Shown: positions 9,211 through 16,397 of the stretch, piece after piece
How the letters are laid out: each line of letters opens with the position of its first letter
Position numbering within the stretch: position 1 is the first letter of the stretch
Notes under the pieces: model-generated
Database searches by the model: none
What the model was told of the DNA's origin: nothing
The model's input: the letters and a program-made list of their open reading frames with translations, nothing else
Position numbers and translations under genes: made by a program
DNA from: an uncultured Parabacteroides sp.
GTDB lineage: Bacteria > Bacteroidota > Bacteroidia > Bacteroidales > Tannerellaceae
Assembly (NCBI GenBank): GCA_900547435.1
Contig: URGO01000027.1
Coordinates: 1-24,600 of the forward strand
Direction of reading: 5' to 3'
Length of the DNA stretch: 24,600 nt

Positions 9211-9250
9211 GTGATTCCCAAATGCGGAACGCTATCCGCTGCGGAATCAC
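9211..9250 (-). promoter_or_regulatory. Bipartite hairpin at the predicted 5' end of the leader RNA
   Basis: On the minus strand, GTGATTCC (9250-9243) pairs perfectly with GGAATCAC (9218-9211). Inside it, GCGGA (9239-9235) pairs with TCCGC (9228-9224) around a 6-nt loop. The promoter's -7 box ends at 9253, so the hairpin would begin at or within a few bases of the transcript's first nucleotide. This position fits a 5'-end mRNA-stabilising stem. The role is inference. The pairing is directly visible. Confidence 0.55.
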
Positions 9251-9252
9251 TG

Positions 9253-9282
9253 CAAAGGTAAGGAGGAAAAATGAATATGCAA
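9253..9282 (-). promoter_or_regulatory. Bacteroidetes-type promoter for the large surface-protein gene
   Basis: The minus strand reads TTG (9282-9280), a 19-bp spacer, then TACCTTTG (9260-9253). This matches the -33 and -7 consensus TTTG/TAnnTTTG of the Bacteroidetes primary sigma factor, with correct spacing. Transcription would start near 9246-9250, giving an untranslated leader of about 380 nt before the ATG at 8866. I found no convincing inverted repeats flanking the box that would mark it as an invertible promoter. Confidence 0.65.
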
Positions 9283-9387
9283 GAAAAAAGGGATAATTTT
9301 TTCCAAATATAGGGGTTTTCTATACAAAAAGGGTAGGTTTGGTGTTCAAAACCCATATCTTTCTTAAACACAAAGCGCACTGAGAAC

Positions 9388-9428
9388 AACAAAAGGCACA
9401 AAGAATATGGATGTACTCTTTTGTGCCC
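9388..9428 (-). terminator. Terminator after the Rpn-type nuclease gene
   Basis: On the minus strand, GGCACAAA (9427-9420) pairs with TTTGTGCC (9402-9395) around a 17-nt loop. TTTTGTTGTT follows, ending about 70 bp below the stop codon of the Rpn-type gene. It separates that gene from the surface-protein promoter. Confidence 0.6.
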
Positions 9429-9456
9429 CTTCGTTAACTTTGTAGCAAATACAATA

Positions 9457-10416
9457 TTATAATTGCTGTATCTCCTCTTTGGATAGGCCGGTAGATTCCT
9501 GAATAGCAGAAATTGATAATCCCATGTTTTTTAATTTTTGGGCAATCTCTATCTGTTTTTTCAGTTCCCCTTTTATCATGCCTTCTTGTAAACCTTGCTT
9601 AAGACCTTCTTCAAGCCCTTCCTCACGTCCTTCCTTATGTCCTTCTTCACGTCCTTCCTTATGCCCTGCCTCGTGGCCTTCTTTCCATCCCGCTTTATGG
9701 CCATCCATCTGGGCGGTCTCCATTATACTATGGTAATCCCGATAATTCTTTAGGGCGCGATCATATAGGGCTTTTTCGTCTTTATTTAAAGAAGCCACGT
9801 CAGCTACTTCGAGTAGTTTATCCCATACTGCACGTTGCGCCTTGAAAGGCATTCGCTTTAACATCTTCATATTCTTGATTAAATACAACCAACGTTCAAA
9901 ATCATTCTCACATTCATTTGCCTCTTTTGTGAATCGAGGCATCTCCAAATAGATTTGTCGCAACTTGGGATTGAATACCTTATTTGTCTTCATATTCATC
10001 AAGGCGACATCCGTACGGAATCCGGAACATTCGGACATTGTAAAGTCCATAAAGAAAATCCCATAAACTGGCTGGAGATCGTAGCACCAGTCTTTGCCTT
10101 TCTCTCCTTGGGCAACGATAGCCCGGCTCTGATAATACAGGCTTCTGTCCAAAAAGAAGTTCTGCCGGGCCGCCTGCATTTCCACGATGAATTGTGTTCC
10201 GTCATCGCTTTCGCAATAGAGGTCAAATACCACCAGCCGTTCCGCCTCTGTTTCCGGCTGCATTTCCGGGTTATTGATGGTAAGGTCTGTGATGTGACGC
10301 TCGCCATCCAACAATAAATTTAGGAAATCAATCGTCAAATCCTTGTTGATTTCCTGACCGAATATCCGTTTGAACCCGAAATCGGTAAACGGATTGATAA
10401 ATTCCCTTTCCTTCAT
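9457..10416 (-). CDS. Rpn family / PD-(D/E)XK nuclease putative transposase
   Basis: This 319-aa protein belongs to the PDDEXK_2/Rpn group, which is related to recombination-promoting nucleases. Members are annotated as putative transposases, although for most only DNA cleavage or stimulation of recombination is plausible. The N-terminus INPFTDFGFKRIFG is the family hallmark. The nuclease core shows FDLYC (Asp65) followed by GTQFIVEMQ (Glu79, Gln81), the D...ExQ form of the catalytic motif. Residues 239-284 are a low-complexity tail of G-H/R-K/E-E-G units (GHKEGREEGHKEGREEG), and a short helix-turn-helix-like end (SISAIQESTGLSKEEIQ) follows. The gene has its own promoter and terminator and no terminal inverted repeats, so it looks like a stand-alone gene and not part of an insertion sequence. 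Family assignment is firm. Cellular role is unknown. Confidence 0.9.
   Translation of the reverse strand: MKEREFINPFTDFGFKRIFGQEINKDLTIDFLNLLLDGERHITDLTINNPEMQPETEAERLVVFDLYCESDDGTQFIVEMQAARQNFFLDRSLYYQSRAIVAQGEKGKDWCYDLQPVYGIFFMDFTMSECSGFRTDVALMNMKTNKVFNPKLRQIYLEMPRFTKEANECENDFERWLYLIKNMKMLKRMPFKAQRAVWDKLLEVADVASLNKDEKALYDRALKNYRDYHSIMETAQMDGHKAGWKEGHEAGHKEGREEGHKEGREEGLEEGLKQGLQEGMIKGELKKQIEIAQKLKNMGLSISAIQESTGLSKEEIQQL
9565..9702 (-). repeat. Imperfect 12-bp tandem repeats encoding a Gly/Glu/His-rich tail
   Basis: The DNA coding for residues 239-284 of the Rpn-type protein repeats with a period of about 12 bp (variants of CCTTCTTCACGT and CCTTCCTTATG on the plus strand). Each unit gives four residues such as GHKE or GREE. 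Similar tails of varying length are common in this protein family, and the repeat could change copy number by slippage without shifting frame. Confidence 0.7.
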
Positions 10417-10446
10417 GTCAAGAGTTTTTATGGATTAATACTTCGA

Positions 10447-10477
10447 CAAATATAAATGTTTTGTTTGAATTAAGCAA
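10447..10477 (-). promoter_or_regulatory. Promoter for the Rpn-type gene
   Basis: The minus strand reads TTG (10477-10475), a 20-bp spacer, then TATATTTG (10454-10447), a full match to TAnnTTTG. It lies 30 bp before the ATG at 10416 and downstream of the end of the glycosyltransferase gene, so the nuclease can be expressed independently. Confidence 0.65.
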
Positions 10478-10526
10478 CAATTACCTCTACAAATATGCAA
10501 GGGCAATTTCAATACTGTAATTTAGT

Positions 10527-12074
10527 TTATTCCAAGACGATAATGGCATAGCGAGATCCGGCCCGATAAACCTCTTTTTTAGAGAAGTAGTCCGGAAGAT
10601 GAGGCAACTCATCGGCCGGAACCAGAAACAAGGCCTGCTGATTGCCGGATTGGATGACCTCCTCGGGAGTCGTGATGTGGACATCTTGCTGCAAATAGAC
10701 ATCCATATTCTCAGGCCGGCGGAGTTTCCAGACATAATATTCGGAAGTCTGGTGTGTCCGGGCCAATTCTTTGGCTTTTGTGCAAAGTTCCTTATAGCCA
10801 ATCTCTCCATTGATTTGGGGGATATTCCAACTCCCGATGAATACCGCAATAAACAATCCATATACCAATGTCCGGATGGCCAATGCGGTTTGTTTCTTTT
10901 TATATAATATATATAAGGTAAAGATTCCGGTGAGGCTCAGTAAGCCGGCCGCTATGTAATAAAGAGGTTGGATGGCATAAGCCAAATTTTCTATTCGGGT
11001 TATGACGATATAGGCCGGAAAAGCCATTACGAAGATGGAGGCGGGGAGAGCCAGAGATAGCATAACCCAGCGGTTTCGGTTGACTTCCGGAAGAAACATT
11101 AACGCCAAATAGACGATAAATGGAAACATCGGCAACATATATACATCCACTTTTGAACTGATTGCGGATAATAAGATGAAGGTGGTACCGATAATGGTCA
11201 GGAAAAACATCTGAAGCTCTGTATATTTCGGCTTCTTCAGGGCTGAAACGATAAGTACGCTTGCCAATAAGAACGACCAGGGAAGCATGGCGTACCAGAT
11301 AGTTAGGCAATAATGGTAAAACGGTCCGTCATGGCGGAATGAATTGACGGCCCGGTCTATGGTCTGATGGAAGAGTATATTGTGCATATACTCGTGTCCG
11401 CCTTCCATATACGCGGCACCAAACCACCCCGCGCAGCAGAGCAGGAGGATAGCCCAAGTTTTCCATCCCCAATAGCGTCCGATTGTGCGAAATCTTTTGG
11501 TCAATAGCAAAAAGGCCATTGTACTGAGCAACGGAACCAAGAATCCGATAGGACCTTTGGTGAATAGGGCCAAGAAGATGAATAAGGGGAATAGAATCGC
11601 ATGGACTTGCCTGTTCCCTTCATTTCTGAGCATTCGGTAAAAGGTATATAAAGCGAGCGTGATGAACATACACATCAACATATCCATCCGTAGAATCACT
11701 ATCAATGCGAGGAATAATCCGCAACTCATCATCATCAATACGCCGGTGGACCTATAGGAATCGTTAAGCTCTTGTGCGCACCAGCGGTCCATTATGCAAG
11801 TGATGACTACGGCCGGAACAAAAGAAAATAAGGAAAGAAACCACATGTAATGCTGGCCAAACAACCATTTGCCCAGCATGATAATCCAAAAATATAGCGG
11901 GGGTTTATCGGCATAAAATGTTCCATGATTCGTAAAAGCGAAGAATGTTCCTTCACGCAATGCCTCCTCGGCAATACTCAGGTAACGGAGTTCATTCCCC
12001 ACAGTATAATCTCGTAAAGATAATAGCGGGAGTAACGCTAAAAATAATAAAAAGAAAATCCACTTGTATTTCAT
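10527..12074 (-). CDS. ArnT/PMT-like (GT39/GT83 type) integral-membrane glycosyltransferase
   Basis: This 515-aa protein has about ten or more hydrophobic helices, with a final soluble segment of about 100 residues. The first periplasmic loop carries NELRYLSIAEEAL and ADKPPLYFW. These match the conserved E/D-R and KPPL signatures of polyprenyl-phosphate-dependent sugar transferases, which move a lipid-carried sugar onto lipid A or protein on the outer face of the inner membrane. The acceptor and sugar cannot be told from the sequence. Lipid A modification (ArnT-like) and protein or glycan glycosylation both remain possible. No pathway genes for aminoarabinose lie nearby. The gene is monocistronic, with a candidate promoter just upstream. 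Confidence 0.87.
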   Translation of the reverse strand: MKYKWIFFLLFLALLPLLSLRDYTVGNELRYLSIAEEALREGTFFAFTNHGTFYADKPPLYFWIIMLGKWLFGQHYMWFLSLFSFVPAVVITCIMDRWCAQELNDSYRSTGVLMMMSCGLFLALIVILRMDMLMCMFITLALYTFYRMLRNEGNRQVHAILFPLFIFLALFTKGPIGFLVPLLSTMAFLLLTKRFRTIGRYWGWKTWAILLLCCAGWFGAAYMEGGHEYMHNILFHQTIDRAVNSFRHDGPFYHYCLTIWYAMLPWSFLLASVLIVSALKKPKYTELQMFFLTIIGTTFILLSAISSKVDVYMLPMFPFIVYLALMFLPEVNRNRWVMLSLALPASIFVMAFPAYIVITRIENLAYAIQPLYYIAAGLLSLTGIFTLYILYKKKQTALAIRTLVYGLFIAVFIGSWNIPQINGEIGYKELCTKAKELARTHQTSEYYVWKLRRPENMDVYLQQDVHITTPEEVIQSGNQQALFLVPADELPHLPDYFSKKEVYRAGSRYAIIVLE

Positions 12075-12132
12075 GCTCTCTCTTAAATAAGTCTACTGAA
12101 GTGTTTCTTGTTAAAAAAACAAGAATCGACTA

Positions 12133-12163
12133 CGAAGGTATTAAAGATAGGTTAACCGGGCAA
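12133..12163 (-). promoter_or_regulatory. Candidate promoter for the membrane glycosyltransferase gene
   Basis: The minus strand reads TTG (12163-12161), a 20-bp spacer, then TACCTTCG (12140-12133), one mismatch from TAnnTTTG. The predicted start lies about 50 nt before the ATG at 12074. Confidence 0.45.
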
Positions 12164-12242
12164 CAAGGAATCAGAAAATATCGCAAAGAGACCAATAATA
12201 GCGTGTTTTAAACAAATACAAGGAGGCCAGGGTGTCATGCTT

Positions 12243-13079
12243 TCAACGTTTCTGGATGCTTTCTCTATCTGGCAAATATAATCCTCCGGAGGTTTTCTTT
12301 ATTTTGGAAGAGATGGTATAAGCGTCATGACAGAAAACTATTCGGTAATCCCCTTGGACCGCTTGCTCCAACAGACGAATCTTTTCGTCGTAAGAGGCTA
12401 TCGGATAAACATCATAGGCTGATATCCATTCCGGAGAAACGCTTGCCAGTAATGGAATGACATCTCCCGCAAAAAGAATAGGCTCTTCATTACCTTGTAT
12501 ACATGGTACTATCTGTCCGTATGTATGTCCGTCGGCTAAAAGAAGCGTGACATTCGGACAAAGTACTTGCGGACCTGTTATTAGGCAAAGTTTGCCGGAT
12601 TTTTCGACCAGATCCATATCTTCCAAGAAGAATGAATCCTTTTCCAATGGATGCGGTCGACGAAATGCATGCCATTGTCTCTCGCTCACCCAATGTGTGG
12701 CATTGGGGAAAGTAAGTCGCAATTCGTCCCCTTCTTCCCGCGTACAATAGCCGCAATGGTCGAAGTGCAAATGAGTCAGAACGACATCCGTTATATCTTC
12801 TGGTGAAAGGTTACGCAGGTACAATTCTTCTTTCAGGTCTTTTAATCCGAAAAAACGATAATAACTTAATGATTTCAAGTGCTTATAACCTGCTCCGGTG
12901 TCAATCAATAAGCAACGGTCTGCCGTTTGCACCAGCAAAGAACGCATCGCCAGCACACAACCGTTCATCTCGTCGGAAGGATATTTCCGATTCCAGGCTG
13001 TTTTCGGAATAGCTCCGAACATGGCTCCTCCATCTGCGTAAAAATACCCGGTATCGATAGTCTCAATCTGTATATTCAT
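12243..13079 (-). CDS. MBL-fold metallo-hydrolase
   Basis: This 278-aa protein has the metallo-beta-lactamase fold. The metal-binding motif HLHFDH is at residues 103-108. Further ligand positions are visible as DGHTYGQ, FAGDVIP and FCHDAY. These order as the usual H-x-H-x-D-H, H, D and H set for two metal ions, so the enzyme should be active. The family covers lactonases, thioesterases, beta-lactamases and other hydrolases. Length and motif spacing resemble the AHL-lactonase/AttM-like branch most, but the substrate is not determinable. No signal peptide is present, so it is cytoplasmic. It lies 30 bp beyond the ackA terminator. I saw no good -7 box in that gap, so it may rely on readthrough. 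Confidence 0.88.
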   Translation of the reverse strand: MNIQIETIDTGYFYADGGAMFGAIPKTAWNRKYPSDEMNGCVLAMRSLLVQTADRCLLIDTGAGYKHLKSLSYYRFFGLKDLKEELYLRNLSPEDITDVVLTHLHFDHCGYCTREEGDELRLTFPNATHWVSERQWHAFRRPHPLEKDSFFLEDMDLVEKSGKLCLITGPQVLCPNVTLLLADGHTYGQIVPCIQGNEEPILFAGDVIPLLASVSPEWISAYDVYPIASYDEKIRLLEQAVQGDYRIVFCHDAYTISSKIKKTSGGLYLPDRESIQKR

Positions 13080-13108
13080 TGTTTATCCGTATTTAGTACC
13101 TGTTTAAT

Positions 13109-13140
13109 AAAAAAACGGCTCCAACCGTTGTCGGAGCCGC
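13109..13140 (-). terminator. Intrinsic terminator after ackA
   Basis: On the minus strand, CGGCTCC (13139-13133) pairs with GGAGCCG (13122-13116) around a 10-nt loop, and a run of seven T (13115-13109) follows. This is a textbook Rho-independent terminator and ends the pta-ackA transcript. Confidence 0.85.
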
Positions 13141-13187
13141 AAAACTTAGAGTTTTGTTCTCTGTAAGCTGTGAGAGAGTTTGTGAAA

Positions 13188-14390
13188 TTATTTGTTGCCT
13201 AATATGGCCATAGTATCCGAAGCAATCATGAATTCTTCATCTGTTGGAACAACCATGATAGTTACTTTACTATCCGGCAAGCTGATGATAGCCTCTTCGC
13301 CTCGCAAGCCACGATTCTTTTCAACATCAATCTTCATACCCATATATTCCATGTCTTGACAAACAACCCGGCGAGTTTCCCATTGATTCTCTCCGACACC
13401 GCCTGTCCAAACCAAGATGTCGCATCCATTCATGGCAGCAGCGTATGCACCGATATACTTCTTTATGCGGTAATTATATACATCCAATGTCATAATAGCT
13501 CTTTCGTTGCCTTTTTCTACGGCAGCTTCCAAGTCGCGCATATCGGATGAACCTTCAACTAAACCGGCTACACCGCTCTTTTTGTTGAATAAATCAGATA
13601 ACCCATGTGCGTCCAAATGCTCTTTCTCCATAATAAAAGGTATAGCACCCGGATCAATATCTCCACAACGAGTTCCCATCAGCAATCCTTCTGTCGGAGT
13701 CAATCCCATGCTTGTATCGATACACTTGCCGTTCATGATTGCAGCAATAGAACCTCCATTTCCGACATGTGCCGTAATGATTTTCTGTTCTTCATAGTTT
13801 ACGCCCAGAATTTCACATGCACGCTTGGAAACATAGCGATGGCTTGTTCCATGGAATCCGTAACGGCGGATACCATATTTCTTATATAAATCATACGGAA
13901 GGCCATACATATAAGCCTTGGCCGGCATAGTTTGATGGAATGCCGTATCGAATACGCCTACCTGAGGAATACCCGGAATCAACGCTTCCATAGCTGCGAT
14001 ACCTTTCAAGTTAGCCGGATTATGCAACGGAGCCAACTCCGAGCACTCTACGACTTGATCCAATACCTCCTTTGTCAGCAAGACACTGGATGCAAATTTC
14101 TCGCCACCATGTACAACACGATGTCCTACGGCATCGATTTCTTTATAGTCATTAATGCAACCATATGTTGCATCTGTCAATACGCTCAAAATAAATTGGA
14201 TTCCGGCCTGATGTTCCGGAATATCTTTCTCCAATATAACTTTTTTTCCGTCCTTGTCCGTCAATTTAAGGAATGCTCCCGGCAAACCAATCTTTTCGAT
14301 TCCACCTTGAGCCATCACTTTGCCCGATGTCATATCGAACAGTTTGTACTTGATGGAGCTACTACCGCAATTTAAAACTAATACCTTCAT
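13188..14390 (-). CDS. ackA: Acetate kinase
   Basis: Makes acetate and ATP from acetyl phosphate and ADP, the ATP-yielding step of acetate fermentation in the cytoplasm. The 400-aa length is standard. Family signatures are all present: VLNCGSSSIKYKLFD at the N-terminus, GHRVVHGGEKF, FDTAFHQTMP, YGFHGTSH, HVGNGGSIAAI, the GLTPTEGLLMGTRCGDIDPG loop, and GGVGENQWETR near the C-terminus. The pta gene, which supplies its substrate, lies 60 bp upstream in the same direction. A hairpin sits in the spacer between them and a strong terminator follows, so the two genes form a compact operon. Confidence 0.98.
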   Translation of the reverse strand: MKVLVLNCGSSSIKYKLFDMTSGKVMAQGGIEKIGLPGAFLKLTDKDGKKVILEKDIPEHQAGIQFILSVLTDATYGCINDYKEIDAVGHRVVHGGEKFASSVLLTKEVLDQVVECSELAPLHNPANLKGIAAMEALIPGIPQVGVFDTAFHQTMPAKAYMYGLPYDLYKKYGIRRYGFHGTSHRYVSKRACEILGVNYEEQKIITAHVGNGGSIAAIMNGKCIDTSMGLTPTEGLLMGTRCGDIDPGAIPFIMEKEHLDAHGLSDLFNKKSGVAGLVEGSSDMRDLEAAVEKGNERAIMTLDVYNYRIKKYIGAYAAAMNGCDILVWTGGVGENQWETRRVVCQDMEYMGMKIDVEKNRGLRGEEAIISLPDSKVTIMVVPTDEEFMIASDTMAILGNK

Positions 14391-14409
14391 AATTTGTGTG
14401 TTTTTGTAG

Positions 14410-14439
14410 GAAGTTAAGAATATTCCATCTTCTAACTTC
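14410..14439 (-). other. Inverted repeat in the pta-ackA spacer
   Basis: GAAGTTA (14410-14416) and TAACTTC (14433-14439) form a 7-bp stem in the intercistronic mRNA. No T-run follows on the minus strand, so it is not a terminator. It could influence mRNA processing or the relative amounts of pta and ackA message. Function unknown. Confidence 0.4.
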
Positions 14440-14450
14440 GTGGGTTATAC

Positions 14451-15470
14451 TTATTTTTTTGCTGCTTTTAATGCGATAGACTGGTTACAAGCAATTGCTA
14501 CCATTTTGTAGACATCGTCTACGGAACAACCTCGTGACAAGTCGTTGACCGGAGCTGCCATTCCTTGTAGAATCGGGCCGATAGCTTCAGCTCCGCCTAA
14601 ACGTTGAACCAGCTTGTATGCGATATTCCCCACTTCCAAGGTCGGGAACACCAACACATTTGCTTTTCCGGCGATTTCGCTTCCCGGAGCTTTTTGGTTG
14701 GCTACTTTTTCAACCAAAGCAGCATCTGCTTGTAATTCACCGTCAATCTTTAAATCCGGATCCATTTCTTTAGCCAGGCGGGTAGCTTCAACTACTTTAT
14801 CTACCATTTCGTGAGAAGCACTTCCCTTGGTTGAAAAACTCAACATGGCAACACGCGGTTCTTCGATTCCGGCGATTACTCGTGCGGTTTGAGCCGTCTC
14901 TAAAGCGATGCTGGCCAATTCCTGCGCATTCGGATTAGGCATTACGGCACAATCTGCAAAGACAAACAATCCGTTTTCTCCGTATTGTGGAGTTTTCGTG
15001 AACATCAAGAATGCTCCCGATACGCAACTCATTCCCGGAGCTGTTTTGATAATCTGCAAGGCCGGCCGCAATACATTTCCGGTTGTATTTAAGGCTCCGG
15101 CAATTTCGCCATCCGCATCACCCGCCTTGATCATCAGGCATCCTAAATACAACGGATCCTCAACTAAAACAGCTGCTTTTTCCGGAGTCATTCCTTTTTT
15201 CTGGCGTAATTGGAATAACAGGTCAGCGTATGCCGTTTTCTTTTCGTGATCCTTCGGGTCTACAATCTTGGCTTCTTGGATGTGTGTCAAACCAAAATCA
15301 GTGGCGAGCTGGTTTATCTCTGCCGGGTTCCCAATCAAAATAATATCTGCAACTCCGTCAGCTAATAGACGATCGGCTGCTTTCAGTGTTCTTTCTTCAG
15401 TTCCTTCGGGAAGAACGATGCGTTGCTTGTTTGCTTTAGCATGCGCAATAATTCTTTGCATTAAGTCCAT
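14451..15470 (-). CDS. pta: Phosphate acetyltransferase
   Basis: Converts acetyl-CoA and phosphate into acetyl phosphate and CoA, feeding acetate kinase. The 339-aa length is that of the short, single-domain Pta class (PTA_PTB domain only), without the N-terminal DRTGG and AAA-like regions of the enterobacterial enzyme. Recognisable blocks are RIVLPEGTEERTLKAADRL near the start, the central GDADGEIAGALNTTGNVLRPALQ and SCVSGAFLMF regions, and the C-terminal VGNIAYKLVQRLGGAEAIGP. Followed by ackA. A -7 box lies 51 bp upstream. Confidence 0.97.
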   Translation of the reverse strand: MDLMQRIIAHAKANKQRIVLPEGTEERTLKAADRLLADGVADIILIGNPAEINQLATDFGLTHIQEAKIVDPKDHEKKTAYADLLFQLRQKKGMTPEKAAVLVEDPLYLGCLMIKAGDADGEIAGALNTTGNVLRPALQIIKTAPGMSCVSGAFLMFTKTPQYGENGLFVFADCAVMPNPNAQELASIALETAQTARVIAGIEEPRVAMLSFSTKGSASHEMVDKVVEATRLAKEMDPDLKIDGELQADAALVEKVANQKAPGSEIAGKANVLVFPTLEVGNIAYKLVQRLGGAEAIGPILQGMAAPVNDLSRGCSVDDVYKMVAIACNQSIALKAAKK

Positions 15471-15520
15471 AGTGGAAGATTATATAGTTTTATTGATTAT
15501 TGATTATCTCCTTCACGTTA

Positions 15521-15528
15521 CAAAAGTA
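15521..15528 (-). promoter_or_regulatory. -7 box for the pta-ackA operon
   Basis: The minus strand reads TACTTTTG, a full TAnnTTTG match, 51 bp before the pta ATG. The only TTTG upstream is about 23 bp away, a little too far for consensus spacing, so just the -7 element is supported. Confidence 0.45.
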
Positions 15529-15599
15529 CGCAAAATGCTATATAGAGTTTGCAAAACAAGTGAATAAATTTTACCAAGAAACCTTCTCTTTCAGAATGT

Positions 15600-16385
15600 T
15601 TAACAGTAATTCGTTACCGCACGCTCTCCGGAAAGTATTTGTTGCAACTCTTCGGCACTCACATTTACGCTCAGATTGCCGTTATGGGCAACTGATATTT
15701 TCCCTCGTTCTTCTGAAACGATAATCACTAAAGCATCGGTTTCTAATGACATGCCTAAGCCGGAACGGTGGCGCAATCCCATTTCCTTAGGGAGACTTGC
15801 CGTTTGGGCGACCGGAAGGATACAGCCCGCAGCACGGATGCGGTTTTTGGCTATAATCATAGCTCCGTCATGCAACGGACTGTTTTTGAAAAAGATATTC
15901 TCGATCAGTCGGGCATTTACATCCGCATTAAACATTTCGCCGGTGTGCTCAAAAGCTGCCAAATCCATATCTTGCTCGATACAAATCAATGCTCCTGTCT
16001 TTTTTTTCGCCATGTTCATGCAAGCCAATACGATAGGGGCAATCAGGCTTCGCCCCGTTTCGTCATCTTCGTTCCGCTTTCGGAAGAGCTTCCCGAGAAA
16101 TTTCCAACCTTTATGGGAGCCTAATGCAATTAAGAATCGGCGGATATCGTCCTGGAAAAGGATAATTAATACCAAGACACCGACGTTGATGACTTTATCA
16201 AGGATAGCTCCCATAAGGCGCATTTCCAGTATTTGGGAAACCAAAATCCAAACTACAATGAATGAAACCACACCGCTGAAGATAGCCAGTGTCCCGGAAT
16301 TTTTCATTAACTTGTAAGTCTGGTACAAGAAAAATGCGACTAACAAGACGTCAATCAAATCTTTTATTCCAAAATGCATCCACAT
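15600..16385 (-). CDS. cdaA: Membrane-bound diadenylate cyclase (CdaA type)
   Basis: Joins two ATP into cyclic di-AMP, a second messenger involved in osmotic and cell-wall homeostasis. The 261-aa protein has about three N-terminal membrane helices (residues about 10-85) followed by a DAC/DisA_N catalytic domain. Active-site motifs are intact: DGA at 173-175 (LHDGAMII) and RHR at 205-207. The residues after RHR are SG, where many Firmicutes CdaA proteins have AA. ATG codons lie at 16385 and 16379. I used the first. It starts 12 bp after the folP stop, so the two genes are one transcription unit. No CdaR-like regulator gene is adjacent, unlike in Firmicutes. Confidence 0.95.
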   Translation of the reverse strand: MWMHFGIKDLIDVLLVAFFLYQTYKLMKNSGTLAIFSGVVSFIVVWILVSQILEMRLMGAILDKVINVGVLVLIILFQDDIRRFLIALGSHKGWKFLGKLFRKRNEDDETGRSLIAPIVLACMNMAKKKTGALICIEQDMDLAAFEHTGEMFNADVNARLIENIFFKNSPLHDGAMIIAKNRIRAAGCILPVAQTASLPKEMGLRHRSGLGMSLETDALVIIVSEERGKISVAHNGNLSVNVSAEELQQILSGERAVTNYC

Positions 16386-16397
16386 ATTCTTAATGAA

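Larger units (their letters stand above)
8867..9456. other. Gene-free interval: structured leader, promoter and upstream terminator
   Basis: This 590-bp stretch has no believable protein gene beyond a possible 12-codon leader peptide. Its contents, from the right, are the terminator of the Rpn-type gene (about 9388-9428), the promoter at 9253-9282, the 5' hairpin at 9211-9250 and a middle stem. In that stem GCGCTTG-GTACG (about 9117-9106) pairs with CGTAC-AAGCGC (9055-9045). The terminator-like hairpin at 8964-9048 comes next. Closer to the gene the DNA is AT-rich, with the small inverted repeat TTTATG/CATAAA at 8950-8967. Confidence 0.6.

Noticed and set aside
8950..9400. Invertible promoter as known for phase-variable surface genes in this group
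   Set aside because: I looked for inverted repeats flanking the promoter at 9253-9282. The ones present form local hairpins within the leader and do not bracket the promoter, and no invertase gene is nearby.
9457..10416. Insertion sequence carrying a transposase
   Set aside because: The family name includes transposase, but there are no terminal inverted repeats or target duplications around the gene, and it has its own promoter and terminator.
12075..12242. Small gene between the MBL hydrolase and the glycosyltransferase
   Set aside because: The 168-bp gap holds a promoter candidate and a weak TTCTTGT/ACAAGAA repeat at 12105-12125, with no credible coding frame.
13932..14375. 147-codon plus-strand frame opposite ackA
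   Set aside because: It is fully antisense to a strongly conserved enzyme gene and has no recognisable protein features. The same holds for the other plus-strand frames opposite SusC, SusD, dnaE, pta and cdaA.
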